This document shows positions 33,951-42,503 of a stretch of 64,000 nt of DNA, one piece after another. The DNA lies in assembly GCF_014697625.1 (NCBI RefSeq), contig NZ_JACJSG010000035.1:1-64000 (forward strand), read 5' to 3'. Under the pieces are notes generated by a model. It searched no databases and was not told where the DNA came from. It was given only the letters and a program-made list of their open reading frames with translations. The DNA comes from Anabaena azotica FACHB-119 (GTDB taxonomy: Bacteria; Cyanobacteriota; Cyanobacteriia; Cyanobacteriales; Nostocaceae). The number at the start of each line of letters is the position of its first letter. Position 1 is the stretch's first letter. A program made the translations under genes and the position numbers.

Positions 33951-35941
33951 GGAAAATCAACCCTCCAGTCAGGTTTCCCATTCTTCTGACCCTGCCCAAA
34001 ATACCTGCCGTACATCGGCTTAACGACAGTTTGTTTGATTTCTACATTTATCTTTCCGCCCTTGAAATAAGAACCTTCCTTAAATTCTTTAGGAATCCAA
34101 GGTTTAATAGCATTTAGAATTTTAATACAATTAGCCTCATCAGCAGCGTTAATGGTAATTTTTGAATTATCAGATAATACATAAATGCCTTCCCAGTTCC
34201 CTTTTTTATAAACTGGTAATCTGGGCTTATCGTTTGGGGTTCCTTTCCAGTGAGGAACCGTGATTGGATACATTGCACTTTTGTATTTGAGCTTTCCATC
34301 TGTATCTTTATATTGTTCGGCGCATTGTATTACTAACTGCGGAGTTCTCCCCTCATGTCTAATTTGAAAACTCAATGGTAAAGAAGCTATAGCTTCTGTA
34401 TCTTTATTCCTACTAACGCACATATCTGCAAGTTGTTTAGCATTCTCGAAATGCAGTACAGCTTGCTGTTCAGCTTGTTCTTTAGTGGAAGCAAAAAATT
34501 CAAGTGTCTTGTTTTCTATTTTGGCTTCCCATTCCGCCTTTGACTCATTAAATTCACATTTACAAACTGGTACATCAATTTTAAATTTTTGCTCCTTTAA
34601 AGTGTCTTGTATTATGCGTTTGATACGAGCATAATCTATATCTTGACTCTGATTGGGACAGCACATACAACAACTTGGGTTAGGTGGTGGGTTTGCCGTA
34701 GCGGGACTAGGTGGAGGTAAGGTACAGGCTGAACTGCCAGGTTGATAAAAGAATACCTCTGGATTGGTAAATGTAGATTTTAAATAAGAGATAACATCTG
34801 AGGTTTTTGTACCATTTCCTCTTATGCCTATCGTAATAGTTCCACAGATTAATAATTCATTTTCACCACCTCTTGGTCTTTCCCCATTTAAGGTTGTTCT
34901 TACAGTTTGAGAAAATCGCACTTCAGTTTCAGGATTATTCGGAAAATCAATTTCCGTAAATCCGGCTCCATCAAATCTGTAATCGTAAAAAGTTGAGGGT
35001 TGATAACCTTCTGCCACATTGACCTTGTTTGTGATTTCGAGCCATTCTTGGGCTGGAAATGGCGAATCAATTATACTAATTGGATTGTTCCGATTAGGAA
35101 TATACACTCTTTTTATGCAGTTAGTTGCATAAATAATAAATCCATTGCACTCAGAGAAATCCTTCTCTTCTAATTGCTCTGTTAGAGTTTTAGGTTTAAC
35201 AAGGCGGGGTTTCGGAGTAGGTAGAGGTCGTTTAGGCTTTGGGAATGATATTTCAGGGAATTTAAATTCAGGAAATTTAGGTAATTCTATTTCCGGTATT
35301 TCTGGGATTTTTATATCTATTTTTATTTGCGGGAGACCAAATTGTGGACGATTATCCCAAAGGTCTTGCAATGCGCGTCCAGCCCTACTTGCTTCCTCCT
35401 GGGTAATTCTCCCCATCTGTCTACCTAGTTCATATCCAGCACTGTCGCCAGGTCTCAATCCTTCCTTCATGTTTTCAATTCTAGGATTGGGATTGCTTAG
35501 AGGATTTGCCCCACTCACCTGTTGGTAAAAACCTGCAAGAACCATCCCTAGAATCGCCGTACCTTCTACATCAGCCTCCGTAACTCCGGCTGGGTATCTA
35601 CCATAATTAACACCGTTACTAGGGTTAACCAGTGGATCTTGCCTTGGCGCTCTGTAAGTCCCTGTTAGCGGGTCTTTTTTCATGTCAATTGTTCTATATT
35701 CCTGCGGGGTTTTGCCGTTGGCAGGGCTAGAGTTTGGTAAGTCCCTTATGTCCTTTACTGGTTGGGTAGGTGTTACAGGTGATGTGCTGGGTTGTGGCTG
35801 TGGTGCTACTCGTGGTGCTGGTGCTACTCGTGGATATGGGGTGTAGGGGACTATGCTAGAGTTCCCTACTGGGGTGGGAGTAAAATTAATCGGCGATGAT
35901 TTATTAATTGAGTCGGGTATTTTGTAATCAACGGCTGGCAT
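33947..35941 (-). CDS. Large proline-rich modular protein of the fibre-like operon
   Basis: 664 residues. The N-terminus (1-70) is Pro/Ser/Thr-rich, a Gly/Ala segment follows (about 125-142), then a repeat of IPE/FPE/FPK units (about 211-237), a Cys-containing beta-rich domain (260-405), a PPPSPATANPPPNP linker ending in CCMCC (424-428), and a C-terminal domain (440-664) rich in Lys and aromatic residues. No signal peptide. The layout suggests a multi-domain surface, fibre or tail-type protein, but I recognise no family. It is the largest protein of the operon. Confidence 0.65.
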   Translation of the reverse strand: MPAVDYKIPDSINKSSPINFTPTPVGNSSIVPYTPYPRVAPAPRVAPQPQPSTSPVTPTQPVKDIRDLPNSSPANGKTPQEYRTIDMKKDPLTGTYRAPRQDPLVNPSNGVNYGRYPAGVTEADVEGTAILGMVLAGFYQQVSGANPLSNPNPRIENMKEGLRPGDSAGYELGRQMGRITQEEASRAGRALQDLWDNRPQFGLPQIKIDIKIPEIPEIELPKFPEFKFPEISFPKPKRPLPTPKPRLVKPKTLTEQLEEKDFSECNGFIIYATNCIKRVYIPNRNNPISIIDSPFPAQEWLEITNKVNVAEGYQPSTFYDYRFDGAGFTEIDFPNNPETEVRFSQTVRTTLNGERPRGGENELLICGTITIGIRGNGTKTSDVISYLKSTFTNPEVFFYQPGSSACTLPPPSPATANPPPNPSCCMCCPNQSQDIDYARIKRIIQDTLKEQKFKIDVPVCKCEFNESKAEWEAKIENKTLEFFASTKEQAEQQAVLHFENAKQLADMCVSRNKDTEAIASLPLSFQIRHEGRTPQLVIQCAEQYKDTDGKLKYKSAMYPITVPHWKGTPNDKPRLPVYKKGNWEGIYVLSDNSKITINAADEANCIKILNAIKPWIPKEFKEGSYFKGGKINVEIKQTVVKPMYGRYFGQGQKNGKPDWRVDFP

Positions 35942-35944
35942 AAT

Positions 35945-36157
35945 TTAAGGGAATAATTGACCAACTGTTTTTGTAATAGTTGGTATAGAGATGGTGGTAG
36001 TTACAATTGGTCTGTTACCTATAAATGAGCGAAAGTTCTGAACTCTTGCTGTTTTAAAAAATAAAGAATGGTCATTTCCTCTAAATACCAAAGTTCCTTT
36101 AATACCATTCTTGATAGCATAGCTAGGAATAGCTACATTCCCATTGAAACTTGGCAT
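35945..36157 (-). CDS. Unknown 70-residue protein of the fibre-like operon
   Basis: Starts MPSFNGNVAIPSYAIKNGIKG and ends three bases before the large gene. It abuts the 264-residue gene with no gap. Probably beta-rich; no family recognised. Confidence 0.55.
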   Translation of the reverse strand: MPSFNGNVAIPSYAIKNGIKGTLVFRGNDHSLFFKTARVQNFRSFIGNRPIVTTTISIPTITKTVGQLFP

Positions 36158-36952
36158 TTAGCCCCCTGTAGTTCTAATTGCTATTCCTGAACTTAAAGCG
36201 TTCCCCCAAATATAGGTATAAATCTCTTTATCAGAAACTGGGATTGTATCTCTAATCCGCATTGTGTTCGATGCGGTCACAATCAAATCATTGCAGCTTT
36301 CAAGTATCCCGGATGCTCCAGCACTGAGGATACAAAGTGGAAAAATAGAGCGTGCGTCATTATTTCGAGGATTTCCATCTTGCATTTTTGAAAACTGCAT
36401 ATATTCATAATCAAAGGCATTATTGCCAGATGGAGATGTAGTTCCTGCTAATCTACTGCTAGGTGGATTAGTGTTGTACTTTGTCTGAAAGGCGTAAGCA
36501 AAATCGTTCTCGTTCCACCAGCTAGGAGCAATACCTTTAGGGCGGATTACTCCTACAACTGATTGAGATGTTCCTTGTTCAATTGTCACTAATTTTGCTT
36601 CTGGATGATTGACAGAATAGAATGTTACGGCTGTTGTCCCTGCGGCAAAACCTCCTATACCCACATTAATAGTGCTATTGGTTCCCCCTCTTGCAGTAGG
36701 GGATGTGTTCCAACTTTCATGCAATTGATAACCTGTATTGAAACTGCTGTTGCAGCTTATCTGTAGATAGACGGTTCCTTTCGCTGCACTGCTGCTATTT
36801 AAAGCTAATATGCGATGTTCCGCTGAACCTACTAAAAAAGTATCAAATGATGTGTAACCAACGCTTATTAAAGCGTCTCTTAGTGCATTTACAAAGCTAA
36901 CGTTATTGATGTTTCCTGACAGGGTTGTCTGTGTTATTATTGCGTTTGGCAT
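36158..36952 (-). CDS. Unknown 264-residue beta-rich protein (putative structural/fibre)
   Basis: Starts MPNAIITQTTLSGNINNVSFV and is rich in Asn, Ser, Thr and Gly. The segments GTVYLQISCNSSFNTGYQLHESW and NAFDYEYMQFSKMQDG are typical of virion-associated beta proteins. No catalytic motif, no signal peptide. Its start is one base past the stop of the 189-residue gene. I do not recognise a named family. Confidence 0.6.
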   Translation of the reverse strand: MPNAIITQTTLSGNINNVSFVNALRDALISVGYTSFDTFLVGSAEHRILALNSSSAAKGTVYLQISCNSSFNTGYQLHESWNTSPTARGGTNSTINVGIGGFAAGTTAVTFYSVNHPEAKLVTIEQGTSQSVVGVIRPKGIAPSWWNENDFAYAFQTKYNTNPPSSRLAGTTSPSGNNAFDYEYMQFSKMQDGNPRNNDARSIFPLCILSAGASGILESCNDLIVTASNTMRIRDTIPVSDKEIYTYIWGNALSSGIAIRTTGG

Positions 36953-36953
36953 T

Positions 36954-37523
36954 TTAGATTAATTGAATATAATTAAATGTCATTGTGATATTTTGAGAGC
37001 CAGAAGGATTGTTTACAACTAAAAAACAATCGCCAAACGGAAATGCAATAGCAGAGGGCAATACGTCAAGTGCTTTCGTATTGCCAGCAAATACAGACTC
37101 ATAAATCAATCCATGCGACACAGGTAGACTAGTTCCTATTCCCCTAGAAATATCACTATTACCAAAAGTTTGGTTTAGATAAAGTCTGACTCTAATAGGA
37201 TTATCAGCTTCAACTTTAGTTAGGGCGAACCCATTAGTCAATGTTAGATTTCCTTGAAAATCTCCATTGACATCCGTGTTCAAGCTGATACTTTTAGCTG
37301 CTAAAGTATTTTTTCCCTTAAGTGATGAGAGCCATTCCTGCTCTGTGCCTTCGAAACCATTATTCAAAGCTATTTCATAAGCACTTTTACCATTTACAGC
37401 AGTACCTATTAAATCACTAGATTCTATTAGCTTAGTAAGTGGTCTGTTCCCACTGGTGTCAATTATGTAAAGCAAGTCTTTGGCTCTTGCTTTTGTCACC
37501 CTTCTAAACTGATTAATGCTCAC
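36954..37523 (-). CDS. Tail-fibre-like protein with SAYEIA...EWL motif
   Basis: 189 residues. Residues 47-65 read SAYEIALNNGFEGTEQEWL, followed by SSLKG, a short module repeated in many phage tail fibres and receptor-binding proteins, often just before a collagen-like or beta-helical shaft. The N-terminus (about 1-45, with YIIDTSGN) is like fibre-attachment segments; the C-terminus (80-189) is beta-rich. It overlaps the 178-residue gene by 4 bp. The clearest phage-like signal in the element. Confidence 0.72.
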   Translation of the reverse strand: MSINQFRRVTKARAKDLLYIIDTSGNRPLTKLIESSDLIGTAVNGKSAYEIALNNGFEGTEQEWLSSLKGKNTLAAKSISLNTDVNGDFQGNLTLTNGFALTKVEADNPIRVRLYLNQTFGNSDISRGIGTSLPVSHGLIYESVFAGNTKALDVLPSAIAFPFGDCFLVVNNPSGSQNITMTFNYIQLI

Positions 37524-38056
37524 TGGTATACCTCTAGATAACCTTCTGTAGTAGGAGCTTTTTCAATGACAGTTCCTAGTAAGAGAACCCTATCTTCGTT
37601 CATCAGCAATCCATTACCTATATCTGTAAATCCACAGCTAATTACTGTGTCGTTTCCCACGTCAAAAGTGCCAACGTCGGTAAAGAAATTTATCAGGCTA
37701 AGGTAGTAGTATGGACGCTGATTAAAAAGAAATGCGTCGGCAACCTTTACCATTGGCGTAATGCTATTTCTAATATAAAGACGTAAGCATTTTTTAGCAT
37801 TACCATTAAATGTCTCTTGGTTAGCTTGAGCTTGTTCGTCGTCTCCTGCCATGATATCAACAGGAATAGTACGCACTTCCGGTATTGATGTGATATCTAC
37901 AGTTAACCTAAGTGATGTTAAGAATCCTGAATATCTGAAACTGTTGATAATATCAGTAGGTGAAATTAAACCGGGCTGATATATATCAAATATCTCTGTT
38001 TGACTACTAGCATTAAACTCACGAATGATATTTATATTTCTGTAGATGTCAGCCAT
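37520..38056 (-). CDS. Unknown 178-residue protein of the fibre-like operon
   Basis: Starts MADIYRNINIIREFNASSQTEIFDIY. Mixed alpha/beta with aromatic-rich beta stretches (RPYYYLSLINFFTDVGTFDVG). It overlaps its neighbours on both sides by 1-4 bases, a sign of tight co-translation. No family recognised; a structural role is inferred from context only. Confidence 0.6.
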   Translation of the reverse strand: MADIYRNINIIREFNASSQTEIFDIYQPGLISPTDIINSFRYSGFLTSLRLTVDITSIPEVRTIPVDIMAGDDEQAQANQETFNGNAKKCLRLYIRNSITPMVKVADAFLFNQRPYYYLSLINFFTDVGTFDVGNDTVISCGFTDIGNGLLMNEDRVLLLGTVIEKAPTTEGYLEVYQ

Positions 38057-38406
38057 TAATTAGCCGCTCCTACTATCCCATTCGTAGCGAGTGGAGTCCG
38101 CACCGTAATCGAGCCAGTTTGCATCACAAATCCGTTGACGGCAGTTCCTGAACTGGCAGGCGGGAATGCTGCAAGTCTTTCACCTATCAATTGATTAGTG
38201 TTTGCTGTGTCTTGGGCTTTTTTGGCCGCCTCTCTTAGCTCAAAAAGTGTCTCTACTACTCCCATCGCAGTTTTGGCGGTCGGATTACTTCCCAGAAATG
38301 CTCCTACCCTAATACAAATGCCGTGAGTAGGGTCAACAATAATTGCATTATTAACCCCAATAGCTGTTTCTAGTTGTTGCCAAGTTAAGTCTGTTATCTG
38401 AGGCAT
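38056..38406 (-). CDS. Unknown 116-residue protein, first gene of the fibre-like operon
   Basis: Starts MPQITDLTWQQLETAIGVNN. A helical centre (about 48-80, LFELREAAKKAQDTANTNQ) and a C-terminal beta tail (NGFVMQTGSITVRTPL). It lies 90 bp after the helicase gene; the gap holds two HIP1 octamers. No family recognised. Confidence 0.58.
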   Translation of the reverse strand: MPQITDLTWQQLETAIGVNNAIIVDPTHGICIRVGAFLGSNPTAKTAMGVVETLFELREAAKKAQDTANTNQLIGERLAAFPPASSGTAVNGFVMQTGSITVRTPLATNGIVGAAN

Positions 38407-38495
38407 TGATTTTGATGAGTAACGCTATTTTATTTTCCCCGTTTTGGGTAGCGTTATAACACGCGATCGCAGATGAAAACGCGATCGCCCTTTGG

Positions 38496-41111
38496 TTAGT
38501 CCTCCGCCCTCACCACCCGATGAGCGTAGAATTTTTTCGGTTCAGAAAATTTTTCGTTAACAAGAACCCGAACCCAAACCCACTGTTCGTCACGATGCGA
38601 CACCACACCCGCTGCCCCTACTGGTTTCTTATCCTGATAGCCGGTCATGCAGAGGACGACTTCATTAGGTTTTAAGTCTGAAGATGGCGAGTCGTGGCAG
38701 GAACGCAAATCATCTAGTGCTAATTGAGTTGGCGGGTCGTTTTCACGGAATACCGTGGCGACTGGCTTTTTAAAATTGGCGGCGGTTTGCTCATCTATTC
38801 GCAATATCTTTACACGCTGCTGAAGTTGTTCACTCCAGTAATAATGTCCTTCGATAAATTCTGGGGTTTTGGTCAAATCTACGATGCTAGCTGATGTTAT
38901 GTCCAGTTGATGGTGAACGGGGTCTAAGGCGGTGGTGGAAGTTGCCTCTTCTACTTGTTGCGCTTTCCTAATTTGATGTTTTGCGAATGGGCCTATCGGC
39001 TTAACGTGCTGTCCCCGTTTTCTGTTATCCCTGACAAGCCAGCATAAATTGCTAGTGACCGAGCTGATTCTCAAGACCTGTCCTTTGAAGTCTCCGTCTG
39101 CTAGCACTTCGACCTTTTGTCCTGGGTAGTAAACGTTGTCTTCAAGGGTTGGTTTCGTCGGTTGTGACTCATCAGCAGGCGGTTCATCTTGGTCGGGAAT
39201 TGTAACGGAATATAACAACTGATCACAAGTGTCGGAAGTGATCACTTGGGTGTGATCAGATAATTTTGGCTCTGTATCAGGGTTAGCGGTCGATGTGATC
39301 ATCTGATCACATCGACCGCTAAATTTTTTCTCTTCACAATTTGAGTTTTCAAAATCAGTGATCACTTTGATCATCTGATCAGTTGGGGCTGAAAGTATTG
39401 ATAATCCGGCATTTTCTATCTGATCAGCCATCTGATCAGTTGTGATCAGTTGATCAGTTGTAATATTGCTTAACAATTCAGTCCTAGCTTTCCTTGTGCC
39501 AACGTAGTAAACCAACGCTCGTTTGTTAACCTGGCCTCTACCGGAACTTACCAACCCCTCGGCTACAGCCCGTTTCAAGTCTCGCCTCACAGAATTGATG
39601 TTTAATCCTAATGCGTGAGCGATTTCTGAACATTCATAGGGGATGCCGCCATTTTCCTTTAGGTAGTCGATGCACTGGAACATGATCCGGGTACTTTGAG
39701 CTTCTGCGCCTGGGGCGATCGCGCTATCTTCTACCCTGCCCTTGAATTTCCAGCCCCAAACATCATCGTCATAAGTGAATTTATAGCTGGCAGGGGCGCG
39801 AGAACGAGTTTTATCTATTGTTAGGCAGTTATAAGTTTCAAGTTCTGTTTGGGTTTTGGTAAACTTCCAAACTTCATCAACCGTATTGCGGATTGCTCGA
39901 CTTCCCCGCATATCGCCATTTGCGTTTGAGTGGTGGATGATCAGGAAGCTGCAACCAAATTCCTTGGCTAAGTGCCTCAGCCGCACTAGGGGACGGGCAT
40001 ACTCAGCTTCATTTTCGGAGTAAAGTGAATCAACGCTGATCGAGGTAAGCGAATCGATGATTACTAGTTTGGGTTGATGCTGTTTAAGCATTGCTTTTAA
40101 TTTTCCAAATTCACCCACTGACCACTCATCACAAATATGTAGGCGCTGACAGTGTTCACCATCTACTAGCTCTTGCATCTCTAGCAGTTTTGACGTGATA
40201 CGCGGGCCTTGATCAGTTTCAATTAGCAATGTGTTCATGGGGTCAAATTCTGTCCCCTCATATGCGAACGTCCCCCCCGTGACTGCGCTCTTAGCCAAGC
40301 TAAACGCTAATCTGGTTTTTCCTACCCCTCCATCTGCGTAGAGGACAATAACTGACTCGGCTGGAATAAAACCGGGAATGAGCCATTCTTGTTCAGATAA
40401 ACCGTGTTTTTCAAAGTATTCTTTAGCTGTATATGTTTTACTTTTTGACCTGCTGTCTAACCATTTGGCATGAAAGTCTAAAAGTTCTTTCTTGTTACTA
40501 AACTTCCATTTTTTCGCTAGCTTCTTCATTAGCCAATCTCGTTGGGCTGCATTTTCAATTGCCTCAACTTCATCAAGGTCTTTACATAATCTCTCAAAGG
40601 CAACGTCATCTATCGCTTGCCAGTAACTTCTTCCTGTTTTAGCGTTCCTTAATTGCGTGACGTTTAATACTTGTTGCTCAATGTTCTCTAAAATCCATGC
40701 TAAGGGTTTGTCTTGTTCAAAAGACTGGGATTCTATTTGTGGAACCAGATTTATCAATTGTCGCCTAACAAACTTTTCTGTGAGTAGTTCAGCTAAATAG
40801 GTAGCATTGTCAGAATATATGCAGCCCCCGACTAATCGAGACAGCATTGATTGCCCACCTACTTGGGCAAGCAGTTTTTTATCAGCTAAGTAAGAGGTGA
40901 CGGATAATGTATTGACTGGCTGATGTTGTTTATACAATGCAACGCAAGCCTTATATATTTCTCTGTGAGAATTAGCCGAGAATGCCTCTACCGGTAGAGA
41001 CTCGGCTACTTGATAAATGACATTGGAATCGAATAGAATGGAACCAAGCAACTCAATTTCTACTTCGATATTGCTTGGTGGAAGTTTATTGTTTGCCTCT
41101 AAAATACTCAT
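38496..41111 (-). CDS. DnaB-N / RepA-type replicative helicase
   Basis: 871 residues. Residues about 10-115 form a DnaB N-terminal (primase-interaction) domain (VEIELLGSILFDSN...EAFSANSHREIYKA). Next is a RecA-like RepA/AAA_25 ATPase (about 235-460) with Walker A GGVGKT (261-266), Walker B LVIIDS (349-354) and IIHHSN (391-396). A winged-helix follows (about 480-530), then a low-complexity linker with many DQ/TDQ units (551-632) and C-terminal SH3-like stretches (YYPGQKVEVLADGDFKGQVLRI). Probably starts or drives replication of the element after excision. The DNA of the linker is unusual: see the TGATCA cluster. Confidence 0.82.
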   Translation of the reverse strand: MSILEANNKLPPSNIEVEIELLGSILFDSNVIYQVAESLPVEAFSANSHREIYKACVALYKQHQPVNTLSVTSYLADKKLLAQVGGQSMLSRLVGGCIYSDNATYLAELLTEKFVRRQLINLVPQIESQSFEQDKPLAWILENIEQQVLNVTQLRNAKTGRSYWQAIDDVAFERLCKDLDEVEAIENAAQRDWLMKKLAKKWKFSNKKELLDFHAKWLDSRSKSKTYTAKEYFEKHGLSEQEWLIPGFIPAESVIVLYADGGVGKTRLAFSLAKSAVTGGTFAYEGTEFDPMNTLLIETDQGPRITSKLLEMQELVDGEHCQRLHICDEWSVGEFGKLKAMLKQHQPKLVIIDSLTSISVDSLYSENEAEYARPLVRLRHLAKEFGCSFLIIHHSNANGDMRGSRAIRNTVDEVWKFTKTQTELETYNCLTIDKTRSRAPASYKFTYDDDVWGWKFKGRVEDSAIAPGAEAQSTRIMFQCIDYLKENGGIPYECSEIAHALGLNINSVRRDLKRAVAEGLVSSGRGQVNKRALVYYVGTRKARTELLSNITTDQLITTDQMADQIENAGLSILSAPTDQMIKVITDFENSNCEEKKFSGRCDQMITSTANPDTEPKLSDHTQVITSDTCDQLLYSVTIPDQDEPPADESQPTKPTLEDNVYYPGQKVEVLADGDFKGQVLRISSVTSNLCWLVRDNRKRGQHVKPIGPFAKHQIRKAQQVEEATSTTALDPVHHQLDITSASIVDLTKTPEFIEGHYYWSEQLQQRVKILRIDEQTAANFKKPVATVFRENDPPTQLALDDLRSCHDSPSSDLKPNEVVLCMTGYQDKKPVGAAGVVSHRDEQWVWVRVLVNEKFSEPKKFYAHRVVRAED
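39220..39456. repeat. TGATCA palindrome cluster inside the helicase gene (putative origin)
   Basis: TGATCA starts at 39220, 39239, 39253, 39296, 39304, 39359, 39368, 39376, 39421, 39433, 39443 and 39451: twelve copies in 237 bp where about one per 4 kb is expected. Several extend to CTGATCAG, and AAGTGATCACTT (39236-39247) is a 12-bp palindrome. The copies fall in two reading frames (GAT CAx and xTG ATC A), so the peptide does not explain them. Confidence 0.8.
39283..39322. repeat. 40-bp near-perfect palindrome within the TGATCA cluster
   Basis: 19-bp arms at 39283-39301 (TTAGCGGTCGATGTGATCA) and 39304-39322 are exact complements around a 2-bp centre TC. It lies in the coding region of the helicase linker and could extrude a cruciform or bind a dimeric initiator. 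Confidence 0.9.
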
Positions 41112-41176
41112 ACATGAAACCTTTTTTTTGGATTGTCTCCAGCCGCTAACTGGAGTTTTTTTTGGATAGGAAATAA

Positions 41177-41359
41177 TCAGTTTTTATGCTGATTATTAAT
41201 TGTCGTCTGCTGCTTTATATATGCTCGACATTCTGGACAGTCCACGTATTCTGTATGCTGCGTGGTTTCGGAAGGACGCGCCCAGTAACCACAAGCCGCG
41301 TGTGTTTGGCGGCGTTCCGGGCTGTAATGTATTAGTCTCTTGGGTTTGCGTTTAGTCAT
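41177..41359 (-). CDS. Small putative zinc-ribbon protein
   Basis: 60 residues, basic. AACGYWARPS and VDCPECRAYI provide Cys pairs that could form a zinc ribbon. It ends 65 bp before the helicase gene on the same strand. No family recognised; a regulatory or DNA-binding accessory role is a guess. Confidence 0.5.
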   Translation of the reverse strand: MTKRKPKRLIHYSPERRQTHAACGYWARPSETTQHTEYVDCPECRAYIKQQTTINNQHKN

Positions 41360-41430
41360 TTGAAAAATTGGTAATTAGTCATTAGTTATTGGGTATTGGG
41401 TATTGGGGAGTCACGCCCGTTGCCTGTCAA

Positions 41431-41470
41431 AAATAAAAGCGGCGACAGACCAGCAGGGTCAATCGCCGCT
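41431..41470 (-). terminator. Intrinsic terminator of the coiled-coil gene
   Basis: On the minus strand AGCGGCGA, a 17-nt loop and TCGCCGCT are followed by TTTATTTTT. It lies 20 bp past the stop of the coiled-coil gene. Confidence 0.75.
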
Positions 41471-41490
41471 AATTAAATTCAGCAATGAGG

Positions 41491-41910
41491 TTACATCTGC
41501 CGATCGCGTCTCAAGTCCCACATGACTTTGTCTAGATACCAGTCGTCTGTCCGTCCGGGATTTAATCGCTGCTGCGACTCTATCAACCGATGACCGACCT
41601 CCGCGTTGCCATTCAGCAATTCGAGCAATTCTCTTGAAAGTTGTATTTTTTTGCTGACTGGGGGCTTTTCTCGCTCTATCTGCCTTTCTAGTTCTATGCG
41701 CTTCCGGTGCGCTTGAGTGAGGACGTTGATTACTTGTTGTTCCTTGGCTTCGAGTTGGCGCAGTTGATACTGTACCGTCTCCTTCTGCCTGGACAAGTCC
41801 GATTTCTGTTGTTGCAGTTGAGACAATATCTCTTGTAGTTGCGCTAACTTGCGTTGACTCTCTGTTAAGCTGTGCATAGGAATGGATTGAGAAACACTCC
41901 AATCCACCAT
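41491..41910 (-). CDS. Coiled-coil protein of the element
   Basis: 139 residues. Residues 12-95 are a strong Gln/Glu/Arg-rich coiled coil (ESQRKLAQLQEILSQLQQQK onward), followed by a polar tail with WYLDKVMWDLRRDRQM. A longer overlapping frame on the same strand lacks coding character. An internal ATG at 41877 is an alternative start. No family recognised; the terminator right after it supports it as a real gene. Confidence 0.6.
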   Translation of the reverse strand: MVDWSVSQSIPMHSLTESQRKLAQLQEILSQLQQQKSDLSRQKETVQYQLRQLEAKEQQVINVLTQAHRKRIELERQIEREKPPVSKKIQLSRELLELLNGNAEVGHRLIESQQRLNPGRTDDWYLDKVMWDLRRDRQM

Positions 41911-42031
41911 GCGGGCATAACGCTGATAACAGCATCAGCGAATACCCGCATTTATTTTTAAATTTTTTACTGTTCATCAAGCACCTGTATTGATTTAATA
42001 AGGGCGATCGTGCTAACAACCACCCATAAGC

Positions 42032-42062
42032 AAAGCCGTCTACCCGTAAAGGTGACGGCTTT
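42032..42062 (-). terminator. Hairpin at the end of the RHH frame
   Basis: AAAGCCGTC (42032-42040) and GACGGCTTT (42054-42062), with further ACC/GGT pairing inside the loop. It coincides with the stop of the alternative (-1) frame of the RHH gene rather than with the present stop at 42171. Confidence 0.6.
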
Positions 42063-42170
42063 ACTTTTGTTGAGTTTTATCCGGGGATTCTACACTTTCT
42101 AATAGATTTGATAGTTGAACTAAACGCTTACGCAGCTTATCAGACCTAGATTCTGATTCCTGTAACTCTT

Positions 42171-42389
42171 CTAAGGTTTCAGAGATAAGCTGCTTAATTG
42201 TTCCCCCAGCAGTATGTCCCCCTGTCCGGCAAGGGACATCTCCCCTCTCGCTATCATCTCGACTACCTCGGAACGGCTGATTTCCAAGGTAGACGCTAAT
42301 TGATCGAGTCTCTGTAGACTGGTGTCCGAAAGGCTCATGCTGACTGTTCGTTTGACCTCTCCTCTCTGGAGATGCTTGGCTTTGGGCAT
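42171..42389 (-). CDS. RHH (CopG-like) repressor, probably frameshifted
   Basis: 72 residues with a good RHH domain: RTVSMSLSDTSLQRLDQLASTLEISRSEVVEMI (about 14-46). The frame ends at 42171, but the -1 frame continues as GTIKQLISETLEELQESESR... to a stop at 42061, a charged helix that ends exactly at a hairpin. The frames meet at a run of five G (about 42206, minus strand), so a one-base loss or programmed slippage would give a protein of about 105 residues. Three operator-like palindromes lie upstream (42411-42481), facing a divergent small gene: a typical autorepressor layout. Confidence 0.7.
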   Translation of the reverse strand: MPKAKHLQRGEVKRTVSMSLSDTSLQRLDQLASTLEISRSEVVEMIARGEMSLAGQGDILLGEQLSSLSLKP

Positions 42390-42410
42390 CTGAGAAAACC
42401 ATACTTAATT

Positions 42411-42481
42411 TCCTATTAGGATAGCAGGATTCTATTTGCAAAGATTCTATTAGGATGTTAGTATCATATCCTAACAGGATA
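42411..42481. promoter_or_regulatory. Operator array (TCCTAnnAGGA-type) between divergent genes
   Basis: TCCTATTAGGA (42411-42421), ATTCTATTAGGAT (42444-42456) and TATCCTAACAGGATA (42467-42481) are three related palindromes in 71 bp between the RHH gene and the rightward genes. They are the probable binding sites of the RHH protein. Confidence 0.72.
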
Positions 42482-42503
42482 CTTTAAGCTTAGGCGAAAT
42501 TAA

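Noticed and set aside
41459..42019. 186-codon minus-strand frame over the coiled-coil gene
   Set aside because: Low-complexity Ser/Arg/Thr composition without domain; the overlapping 139-residue frame has clear coiled-coil periodicity and a terminator.
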